Below the pieces are notes generated by a model, which worked only from the letters and a program-made list of their open reading frames with translations, did not search any database and was not told the origin of the DNA. Below are positions 37,891-45,402 of a stretch of 64,000 nucleotides of DNA, piece by piece (the stretch's first letter is position 1; every line of letters begins with the position of its first letter). Both the position numbers and the translations under genes were made by a program. This DNA comes from Candidatus Bandiella woodruffii (GTDB lineage Bacteria > Pseudomonadota > Alphaproteobacteria > Rickettsiales > Midichloriaceae): assembly GCF_034359465.1 (NCBI RefSeq), contig NZ_CP110820.1:1046501-1110500 (forward strand). The letters are read 5' to 3'.

Positions 37891-39186
37891 ATGAAAGTTA
37901 AGAATTTTGGTGGCAGTGAGATTTTGCATGTGGCAGAAGCTGTAGCAAAAGATAAGGGAATAGCAAAAAACCATATTTTAGAAGCGCTTGAAGAGGCTAT
38001 TAGCGTTGCAGCAAAAAGAAAATATGGAGCAAACGTTCCTGTAAAGACCCACATCAATAGGCAGTCTGGAGATATTGAGCTGTATAGAGAAACACTTGTT
38101 CTTGAAGATGTTTCAAAATTCGATACTGATCAAGAAAACGTCAGAGTTATTAGCTTAGAAGAAGCAAGGGCTATCAACCCTGATTTGCAAGATGGAGACA
38201 CCATAAAAGAAATATTGCCACCATTGGAAATAGGTAGGCTAAACGCTGGTTCTGTAAAACAGGTGATAATTTCCAAAGTGAAAGAGCTCGAAAGAGATAA
38301 ACTATACGAGGAATTCAAAGATAGAATTGGGGAAATACTAAATGGCGTAGTGGAGAGAATAGAGGGAAATGGATTTATAATAAAAATATCTGGAGCTGAA
38401 GCGGTCCTTAGAAAAGACCAGGCGTTAAAAACTGATTATTATAAGTTAGGGGATAGAATAAGAGCATGTTTGGTAAAATTAGACAAAGAGTCTAAAGGGC
38501 CTATACTGATTTTATCCAGAACTCATAAAGAATTTGTCAGTCAATTGTTTAAGCAAGAAGCGCCTGAGATATACGATAAAATTATTGAAATAAAAGATAT
38601 TGCTAGAGACCCGGGCTCAAGAACGAAGATATCTGTATACTCATCGGACCCATCTGTTGATCCTGTTGGTTCTTGCGTGGGAGTGAGAGGAGCAAGGGTG
38701 CAAACTGTGATAAAAGAATTGAAGGGTGAGAAAATAGACATAGTCAAATGGAGTGAAGACCCAGCTACATATGTTGTTAATGCATTGGGTTCTATGCAGG
38801 TTTCTAAGGTTGTGATTGATGAAGAGCAAAATAGAATAGAAGTGGTGATTCCTAACGATGATCAAAGTCAAGTTATTGGAAGAAGAGGGCAGAATGTAAA
38901 ATTGATTTCCGAGCTAGTTGGTTGGAAGATTAGCATAACAACAGAAGAGACAGAAATCCGTAAAAGACAGGAAGAGTTTAGTCGTATTACTGAGTTGTTT
39001 ATGGAAAGGTTAAATTTGGAAGAGATCTTAGCGCAATTACTAGCATCGGAAGGTTATAATAGCATACAAAGCTTAGCTGAGGCTAGTGTCGTTGCTATCG
39101 CTTCTATAGAAGGGTTAGATGAAGAGATAGCGACAGAGTTGATTTCAAGAGCCAAGGAATCCATGGCCGAAGAAAAGGTAGAATAG
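37891..39186 (+). CDS. nusA: Transcription termination/antitermination factor NusA
   Basis: 431 residues. N-terminal RNA polymerase-binding domain (AVAKDKGIAKNHILEALEEA, KRKYG), S1 domain (about 135-205, GEILNGVVERIEGNGFIIKI), KH1 (VGACVG-like SCVGVRGARVQTVIKEL) and KH2 (VIGRRGQNVKLISELVGWKI), then one helix-hairpin-helix C-terminal unit (LAQLLASEGYNSIQSLAEA). Most alphaproteobacterial NusA are 500 or more residues with two C-terminal units, so this one is short at the end. The usual downstream infB and rbfA are absent; a dispersed repeat and cspA follow. Confidence 0.95.
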   Translation: MKVKNFGGSEILHVAEAVAKDKGIAKNHILEALEEAISVAAKRKYGANVPVKTHINRQSGDIELYRETLVLEDVSKFDTDQENVRVISLEEARAINPDLQDGDTIKEILPPLEIGRLNAGSVKQVIISKVKELERDKLYEEFKDRIGEILNGVVERIEGNGFIIKISGAEAVLRKDQALKTDYYKLGDRIRACLVKLDKESKGPILILSRTHKEFVSQLFKQEAPEIYDKIIEIKDIARDPGSRTKISVYSSDPSVDPVGSCVGVRGARVQTVIKELKGEKIDIVKWSEDPATYVVNALGSMQVSKVVIDEEQNRIEVVIPNDDQSQVIGRRGQNVKLISELVGWKISITTEETEIRKRQEEFSRITELFMERLNLEEILAQLLASEGYNSIQSLAEASVVAIASIEGLDEEIATELISRAKESMAEEKVE

Positions 39187-39193
39187 CTAACGC

Positions 39194-39360
39194 TATATAC
39201 CTCTGATAAAAATTCAACGTTGGCAAAATTTATAGACGATAAATAGCTTGAAAAGAGCTAGGACTATGAGCGATGAGCATGAGGCGCGTACATATGTACC
39301 TAAACGAAATGCGAAGTCCGAAGTATGACGACGCCAATTTTTCAAGTTATCGGAGTATAT
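39194..39360 (+). repeat. 3'-end repeat, copy R4
   Basis: Full-length copy from ATATACCTCTGATAAA to TCAAGTTATCGGAGTATAT with centre GGCGCGTACATATGTACC. Begins 8 bp after the nusA stop. The remainder of 39361-39582 is AT-rich leader DNA before cspA with no gene. Confidence 0.9.
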
Positions 39361-39582
39361 TTGTTGAAAAATAGAACTTTACCATGAACCAATGGACAAA
39401 AATAAGCTAAAAATAAGGGAAATAATGAATTATTATCTTTTAAACTTGTAATATATGTGGTATCAGGGTTATATGTAGGGTTTATCAATCTTTTATATCC
39501 TTGCTTTAGTTAATAAAAAGACGTGAAGGTTGAAGGATTGGTTTAGCTACTGTGTTTAATTATTATTAGGAGAAACAAAAAA

Positions 39583-39789
39583 ATGAAATTTACTGGTACA
39601 GTTAAGTGGTTTAATACCGAAAAAGGATACGGATTTATTCGTCCTGATGATGGACAAAAAGACGTTTTTATCCATATGTCTGCATTAAAAGGTGCGGGCC
39701 TGAATGGTTTGAAAGATAACCAGAAAATAGAATATGAGATTGCAAAAGAAGGTGGCAAAGAGTCAGCTGTTAATATATCTTTAATCTAA
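39583..39789 (+). CDS. cspA: Cold-shock domain protein
   Basis: 68 residues, single OB-fold RNA chaperone. RNP1 is KGYGFI and RNP2 is VFIHMS; start MKFTGTVKWFNTEKGYGF is canonical. AGGAG lies 10 bases upstream of the ATG. A long noncoding leader (over 200 nt) precedes it, which in this family often mediates temperature control, but no specific element is recognised. 29 bp separate it from the HU gene. Confidence 0.95.
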   Translation: MKFTGTVKWFNTEKGYGFIRPDDGQKDVFIHMSALKGAGLNGLKDNQKIEYEIAKEGGKESAVNISLI

Positions 39790-39818
39790 TTATAATTAAC
39801 TTTATCAAAGGAGACAAA

Positions 39819-40094
39819 ATGAATAAGAATGAATTCATAGAAAAATTATCACAAGAGTTGGGTAGTACTAAAGTTGCTGCTAATAAAAGTTTAGATGCGG
39901 TTCTGAAATGTATAACCTATGCCATGAAAACTAACGATGGATTAAGGTTTGTTGGATTTGGAACTTTTAAAGCAAGAAAAATTGCAGCTAAAGAAGTTAA
40001 AACACCAAAAGGAACAATGGCAAAAGTACCTGCTCATAAAAGAATAAGTTTTTCTGTTGGTAAAGAATTTAAACAAGTTGTAAACGGTAAATAG
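39819..40094 (+). CDS. hup: HU/IHF-family DNA-binding protein
   Basis: 91 residues. Nucleoid protein that bends DNA as a dimer: MNKNEFIEKLSQELG, GLRFVGFGTFKARKIAAKEV and the beta-arm stretch KTPKGTMAKVPAHKRISFSV. The usual arm RxxRNPxTG is replaced by KTPKGTMAKVPA, so DNA contacts may differ from E. coli HU. AAAGGAG precedes the ATG. Same direction as cspA and ssb. Confidence 0.93.
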   Translation: MNKNEFIEKLSQELGSTKVAANKSLDAVLKCITYAMKTNDGLRFVGFGTFKARKIAAKEVKTPKGTMAKVPAHKRISFSVGKEFKQVVNGK

Positions 40095-40096
40095 GT

Positions 40097-40177
40097 TTGT
40101 TGCTTGCATTCGCGCTTGGTGGACTAATTGCTCTGCTATGCTTTTTTATTGGTTATCGTTTGGGTAGTAGGAGGTAA
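40097..40177 (+). CDS. Possible 26-residue membrane peptide or LapA-like remnant
   Basis: An open frame from TTG at 40097 to TAA at 40175-40177 encodes one membrane helix followed by a basic tail (LGGLIALLCFFIGYRLGSRR). It lies between hup and ssb, and its last codons contain the ssb ribosome-binding site AGGAGG. In other proteobacteria an IHF/HU-type gene is often followed by lapA, whose membrane segments look like this, so it may be a shortened remnant. No ribosome-binding site of its own is evident. Low certainty that it is translated. Confidence 0.35.
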   Translation: MLLAFALGGLIALLCFFIGYRLGSRR

Positions 40178-40179
40178 TA

Positions 40180-40638
40180 ATGTCTGGTAGTGTGAATAAA
40201 GTTATATTGGTTGGAAATGTGGGAAGCCAACCTGAAGTTAGAAGTATACAATCAACCGGAGAGGAGCTTGTAACTTTTTCTTTGGCGACAAGCGAAAAAT
40301 GGAAAGACAGAAACACAGGAGAAAATAAGGAGAAGACTGATTGGCACAGGATAGTGGTTTTTTCTCCTGGTTTAGTCAAGATCATCAAAAGTTATGTAAC
40401 TAAAGGAAGTAAGTTATATTTGGAAGGTAAGTTGCAAACTAGGGAGTATCAAGATTCAGATGGAGTTAAAAAGTATACTACAGAGGTGGTTTTGACTCAG
40501 TATAATAGTGCTTTGACTTTGTTGGATTCCAAAAAAGACACTTTCTCGACCGGGGCGTCTGATGGACCTATGAGGTATGATCAGGTTAAGGAGAAAGAAA
40601 GTGAAGATTTGATGAACGACGATGATATTCCATTCTAG
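40180..40638 (+). CDS. ssb: Single-stranded DNA-binding protein
   Basis: 152 residues. OB fold (SVNKVILVGNVGSQPEVRSI, TSEKWKDRNTGENKEKTDWH, GSKLYLEGKLQTREYQD), a flexible middle and the acidic tip DDDIPF that binds partner repair proteins. AGGAGG is 5 bases before the ATG. The 40639-40872 gap shows no gene. Confidence 0.96.
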   Translation: MSGSVNKVILVGNVGSQPEVRSIQSTGEELVTFSLATSEKWKDRNTGENKEKTDWHRIVVFSPGLVKIIKSYVTKGSKLYLEGKLQTREYQDSDGVKKYTTEVVLTQYNSALTLLDSKKDTFSTGASDGPMRYDQVKEKESEDLMNDDDIPF

Positions 40639-40872
40639 ACGCGCCAATTGGTGAGTCCCCATGCTTTGAAAGGGATGTGCACATCAAGTGGGTGGGAGAG
40701 TAGAGAGAATTAAAAAAGGAAAGGGCTTTGTTTGCTTGTACTTTGAATTGGCCGATTGGGCTTTGATCATTTTTTTAACTTGCAGGTGAATTTGATATGA
40801 ACCTAAAAGCAATTGTTGAAACGCGTCAAATATATATCTATTATGTCGTAGTCGCATACCAAAATAAAAACA

Positions 40873-41298
40873 ATGAAAGAATACATATGCAGTCTTGAGC
40901 AACTAGATGAACTTGCTGGTACTTTCTCGTCCAAATTAAAGAAGGGAAGTGTTGTATTGCTACATGGGGAGTTGGGGAGTGGAAAAACAACGTTTGTAAA
41001 GTTTTTAATAGGCCATTTAGGTGGCAACTGGGATGACGTAACAAGTCCAACTTTTAACCTTGTGCACCAATATAAAACAGCAAGATTTGATGTATGGCAC
41101 TTTGACTTATATAGATTGAAATCCAAGGAAGAATTATACAATTTGGGCGTTGATGATGCTTTGGAAAATGGGATATCTATCCTAGAATGGGGTGAGATTG
41201 CAGAAAGTTTACTACAACCTATCCATACTAAAATTTTTTTTGAATATGCTGGCGATCCTAAAGTAAGAAAGGTATTGGTAGAAAATATGCACTGCTAA
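40873..41298 (+). CDS. tsaE: tRNA threonylcarbamoyladenosine biosynthesis ATPase TsaE
   Basis: 141 residues. P-loop ATPase that, with TsaB and TsaD, makes t6A37 on ANN-reading tRNAs. Walker A GELGSGKTT (residues 32-40), the family segment SPTFNLVHQY, VWHFDLYRL and the Walker B-like ISILEWGEIA. Normal length. It is followed by a degenerate 3'-end repeat and IS1B; tsaB/tsaD are not in the window. Confidence 0.94.
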   Translation: MKEYICSLEQLDELAGTFSSKLKKGSVVLLHGELGSGKTTFVKFLIGHLGGNWDDVTSPTFNLVHQYKTARFDVWHFDLYRLKSKEELYNLGVDDALENGISILEWGEIAESLLQPIHTKIFFEYAGDPKVRKVLVENMHC

Positions 41299-41385
41299 CT
41301 TCAAAAATTGGCTTTAAAATATATCGGATTGCGGCATTTTGTTACGTGTTTTTACACGCCCCTTATGCTCTCGCCATTATATTAT
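41296..41385 (-). repeat. Degenerate 3'-end repeat, copy R10
   Basis: TGCTAACTTCAAAAATTGGC, AAAATATATCGGATTGCGGC, GTTACGTGTTTTTACACGCC and CTTATGCTCTCGCC follow the family order in reverse, with a changed palindromic centre. It overlaps the tsaE stop. Confidence 0.6.
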
Positions 41386-41400
41386 GCAGGAGTGTTTTTA

Positions 41401-42186
41401 GGGAGTGTTGCCATAAGATAGATAAGATGCTAAAATGAATATAGCGAGCAACAAAGAAAATAGAAATATGAATACAGAGTGTAAAAAATGCAGTAGCAGT
41501 AAATACGTTAAGAATGGTAATATTAGGGGTATGCAAAGGTATAAATGCAAAGAGTGTGGATGTAATTTTACAAACACTAAATTAAGAGGCTGTTCGCCAG
41601 AGATGAAGGCTCTGGCAGTGTTATTGTACAGCATGGGAAAAAGTAGCTTTAGATGGCTAGGGAAATTATTTAAAGTAGCTCATACTAGCGTATATAAGTG
41701 GATAATACTGTATGCTAAAAAGATACCAAGACCAACAGTGCCGGAAGAATTGAGAGAAGTTGAAATAGATGAGATGTGGCATTTTGTAGATTCAAAAAAA
41801 CAAATTATGGATATGGAAAGCCTATAGTAGGGAGCTCAAGAGAGTTGTTGCCTGGGTGGTTGGTAAGCGTAACGTTACAACCTTTAGAAAATTGTGGAAA
41901 ATCATAAGTAGAGATAATTGCACTTATTACACAGACGCTTGGTCTGTTTATTCAGAGGTTATACCTCGCCATCAACATGTTGTTGGCAAACAACATACAC
42001 TCTCAATTGAGTCCAATAACTCAAACACAAGGCACAGAATTGCAAGAATGACCAGAAAAACAAAGGTAGTTTCAAAATCTGAAGAAGTTGTCGATCTTAC
42101 GATTAAGCTCTGGGTACATTTTGAGGATAACAATAATTTCCTAAGTGAGCAGGGCAATTTTATATCTATCTTTGGCTAACACTCTG
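41401..42186 (+). mobile_element. IS1B copy (786 bp) with 8-bp target duplication
   Basis: Flanked by TGTTTTTA on both sides (41393-41400, 42187-42194), so it inserted here directly. It nevertheless has the seven-A run, so its frames (41435-41827 and 41856-42179) cannot be joined by the normal -1 slip. Confidence 0.92.
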
Positions 42187-42222
42187 TGTTTTTAAAGCAG
42201 CTTTGCACAGTAAGGGCCGTAT

Positions 42223-42385
42223 ATATACTCCGATAACTTGAAAAATTGGCGTCGTCATACTTCGATTTCGCATTTCGTTACGTACATATGTACGCGCCTC
42301 ATGCTCATCGCTTGTATTCCTAGCTCTTTTCCAAGTTCTCTGTCGTCTATAAATTTGCCAACCCTTGATTTACTAGAGGTATACT
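42223..42385 (-). repeat. 3'-end repeat, copy R5
   Basis: Full-length reverse copy with CGTACATATGTACGCG in the centre. Lies 925 bp past tsaE only because IS1B separates it; without the IS it would be next to the R10 copy. Confidence 0.9.
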
Positions 42386-42640
42386 AAAATACAAAAAATT
42401 TTTTATATAAATAAAAAACTGCAAGACTTCTGTAATAAGTTATGTTACAATGCGTCCGTAACTAAAAAGTTACGAAACGGTTTGTTTGAATGATAAGGAT
42501 GTAAAAGGACTGTACTTCCGTAGCTGTTATTCACCTATCCCCCATATATAAATACAGTCCCTTTACTCCATTTAACAGTACTTTTACTGAAACTTCAACT
42601 GATTTTCTCTTCTACATTAAGCATGTTATTATCTTCCATT
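42386..42640. other. Noncoding stretch with inverted repeats, possible RNA
   Basis: No gene is seen. It contains GTAACTAAAAAGTTAC (42459-42474, 6-bp stem), and GGACTGTA (42508-42515) paired with TACAGTCC (42553-42560) around a 37-nt interval. A TATGTTACAATGCG stretch could be a -10 region. These may belong to a small RNA, but no known family is recognised. Confidence 0.3.
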
Positions 42641-42863
42641 ATACTTCGCTAACTTCAAGAATTGGTCTCAAAATATATCGTAATTAGTATAGCGTCTGAG
42701 TATACTCCGATAGCTTGAAAAATTGGCCTCAAAATACTTCGGACTTCGCATTTTGTCACGTACAAATAGTAAGATCCTCATGTTCATCACTCATCTTGCT
42801 AGCCCTTTTTAAAGTGATCTGTAGCCTATAGATCTACCAATTCTCAGTTTGACTTGAGGTACG
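42641..42863 (-). repeat. Degenerate tandem copies of the 3'-end repeat, R7
   Basis: A short start (TATACTTCGCTAACTTCAAG, 42645) followed by a near full-length diverged copy (TATACTCCGATAGCTTGAA at 42700 to GACTTGAGGTACG). The palindromic centre is lost (ACGTACAAATAGTAAG). Confidence 0.7.
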
Positions 42864-42883
42864 TAAATCTCTTAAATAAGATT

Positions 42884-42913
42884 AAAGAAGCGCAGCGAGC
42901 CCAGCGCTTCTTT
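42884..42913. terminator. Strong inverted repeat before IS5D, terminator-like
   Basis: AAAGAAGCGC (42884-42893) and GCGCTTCTTT (42904-42913) form a perfect 10-bp stem with a 10-nt loop ending in a T run. It could stop transcription in either direction. IS5D begins directly after it. Confidence 0.65.
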
Positions 42914-42914
42914 A

Positions 42915-43748
42915 GATAATGTCGTCATGAGATTTGTGGTATAATATGAAAGAAAAGATAAATCAGGAGTAAAAATGGATTTAGGGCTACATAGGCATGA
43001 TATAACAGATAATATGTGGGATTTGATAAAGGATCATTTACCAGGAAGGGAAGGTACGTGGGGAGGTTTGGCACATAATAACAGAAGATTCATTAACGCA
43101 GTATTTTGGATATTAAGAACAGGTTCTCCCTGGAGAGATTTGCCTTCAGAATATGGAGGATGGAAAAATACACATAAAAGATTTTGCAGATGGAGAGACA
43201 AAAGGATATGGGAGGCTTTATTGGAGATATTTGTGAAAGAACCTGATATGGAATGGTTAATGATAGACGCAAGTCATAGTAAAGTGCATCCACATGCTTC
43301 AGGTGCAAAAGGCGGCAATCAAGATATGAGTCGTACAAAAGGGGGCTCAATACAAAGATTCACCTTGCCGTGGATTCACATGGTATGCCACTCAAAGTTA
43401 TTATCACAAAAGGCTCAGAAGCTGATTGCAAGCAGGCTGTTAATCTTATTGAAGAGATGAAAGCTGAGTACTTACTAGCCGACAGAGGGTACGATGTTAA
43501 TTACATAATTGACCATGCCCAAGAATTGGGCATGAGAGTTGTTATTCCTCCTAAAAAGAACAGAATCACCCAGAGAAAATACAATAAAGATTTATATAAA
43601 ATAAGGCATATTGTAGAAAACACCTTTCTTCATCTTAAAAGATGGAGGGGAATTGCAACCAGATATGCTAAAAATTCAGCTTCTTTCCTTGCCGCAATTC
43701 AGATTAGATGTTTATCTCTTTGGCTTAAAATCTCATGACGACATTATC
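42915..43748 (+). mobile_element. IS5D complete copy (834 bp)
   Basis: Complete ends with TA flanks (TTTA / TAATG); inserted beside the 42884 hairpin. Four-A frameshift run. Confidence 0.93.
42975..43738 (+). CDS. IS5D transposase (-1 frameshift)
   Basis: Frames 42975-43460 and to 43738, same arrangement as 28558-29321, no further lesions seen. Confidence 0.85.
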
Positions 43749-44045
43749 TAATGCTAATAGTTTTAACTTATTATGCAACTTTTAATTGCACCACACTTAA
43801 ACTATGATCCAAATATAACTAGACGCACCTCTGATAAATGTTGGCAAAATTTGTGGAGAACAAATAACTCCAAAAATAGCGCTTATGTAGTGGCCTTTAA
43901 TATTGTGTTTTATTTGTTCGTAACTTATGGGTCTACAAAGTCTAAGTCTGGTGGTAAGACAAAAGATAAAAAAATCTTGCTAATTAAAAAAAAGTATGTT
44001 GTGCTTAGCACTCACAGTGAAAGACAAATTTATTTATGGGGTTGT

Positions 44046-45365
44046 ATGTCTAATAATAAGCTAACCAGAGGGCAGAGAGAAGCTGTAGCTCTTCTTTCTA
44101 TTGGAATGTTTCTGGAGTATTTCGACCTAATGCTGTATATTCATATGGCAGTGTTCTTAAACGAGATTTTTTTTCCGCAGGCTGATAAAACCACCGCTCA
44201 ATTGGTTACTGCTGCAACTTTTTGTTCAACTTATCTGATGAGACCAGTGGGTGGTTTTATCATCGGGTGGATAGGTGACCGTATGGGAAGGAAAACGGTG
44301 ATAATGATCACAACAACCATAATGGCAATTTCATGCATTGTGATGGCGTCTGTTGGAACTTATGCAGAGATTGGGGTGACAGCAAGTGTTGTGATGATAT
44401 TATGCAGAATGTCGCAAGGGCTCTCTTCTGTCGGAGAAGCAATTGGCTCTGAAATATACATATCTGAAACCTTTAAATCACCTTACAAATATATATATTG
44501 TGGGATAATTGATATTAGTGGTATGATGGGGGGTATATTTTCTTTACTTGTTGCATCGTTTGCTCTCTCTGTTGGGTTGAATTGGAGATTGGCGTTTTGG
44601 ATAGGGGCTAGTATAGCGATATTCAGCTTTGTAGCGAGAGTAAGACTGGGTGAAAGTAAGGAGTTTATAGAGCACCAAAATAAACTAAAAGCCCAAGCTG
44701 GTTTAGATAAACAGAAGGTGGAGGATAAATCAGTTCATCCAGAAAAAATAGATAAGAACGCTATTTTTGCATATTTTTTGATTCGTATTATAGCAGTGGC
44801 TTGTATTTATATTGTATTTGCATACATGGGTGAGTATATGAAGGAAAAATTGGGTTATACTTCTGAAGAGGTAATCCATCAAAATACAATCATTAGCATC
44901 TTGGTGATCATTGGCACAGTAGTAGCATTAAGTTTTGCAAAAAAATATCATCCCACAAAAATAGCTAAAGCTACGGTATTCTTTTTCCTGGTTTTTTTAC
45001 CGTTTATTCCATGGTGGTTGTCTAATATTACTGGGGCCATATCATTAACATGCGTGCAGTTTGTGATGTTTTCTTTTGGGTTGTACTTAATTGGAATGGA
45101 GGTGGTCTGCTTCAAATATTTTCCCATTACTAAACGTTTTACCATCTTAGCAACCACGTTTGGGGTTGCCAGTGTGTTAGGGCAGATAGTAATTGCTTTT
45201 GGCCTGATCCCCCTGACGGAGCATTTAGGCTATTATGGGCTTTGGGTAATTTATATTCCTGTCATCGGCGGATTTTTATATGGGATTAATTATATTGAAA
45301 AGCTGGAGAAAAAAAGGGGGGTATATGATATTTATCCAAATGAAAAATCTATCAACATAAACTAA
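44046..45365 (+). CDS. MFS transporter, ProP/metabolite:H+ symporter type
   Basis: 439 residues from the ATG at 44046 (MSNNKLTRGQREAVALLSIG), chosen because the paralogue next door starts the same way; a 91-codon open extension upstream is not family-like. About 12 membrane helices. Motif A: GWIGDRMGRKTVI; N-terminal FLEYFDLMLYIHMAVFLNEI matches the ProP/KgtP (metabolite:H+ symporter) group, which imports osmolytes such as proline/betaine or dicarboxylates. Ends with a short cytoplasmic tail (IEKLEKKRGVYDIYPNE). Rickettsiales carry many such paralogues for host metabolite uptake. 37 bp before the fused paralogue, probably one transcript. Substrate not inferable. Confidence 0.88.
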   Translation: MSNNKLTRGQREAVALLSIGMFLEYFDLMLYIHMAVFLNEIFFPQADKTTAQLVTAATFCSTYLMRPVGGFIIGWIGDRMGRKTVIMITTTIMAISCIVMASVGTYAEIGVTASVVMILCRMSQGLSSVGEAIGSEIYISETFKSPYKYIYCGIIDISGMMGGIFSLLVASFALSVGLNWRLAFWIGASIAIFSFVARVRLGESKEFIEHQNKLKAQAGLDKQKVEDKSVHPEKIDKNAIFAYFLIRIIAVACIYIVFAYMGEYMKEKLGYTSEEVIHQNTIISILVIIGTVVALSFAKKYHPTKIAKATVFFFLVFLPFIPWWLSNITGAISLTCVQFVMFSFGLYLIGMEVVCFKYFPITKRFTILATTFGVASVLGQIVIAFGLIPLTEHLGYYGLWVIYIPVIGGFLYGINYIEKLEKKRGVYDIYPNEKSININ

Positions 45366-45402
45366 TCTCGCACCATAATTGAAACAAATTCAGGAGATAT
45401 AA

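Noticed and set aside
43773-44045. 91-codon N-terminal extension of the first MFS transporter
   Set aside because: The paralogue starts at the position of Met 44046; the extension is not homologous to anything and includes a piece of the dispersed repeat.
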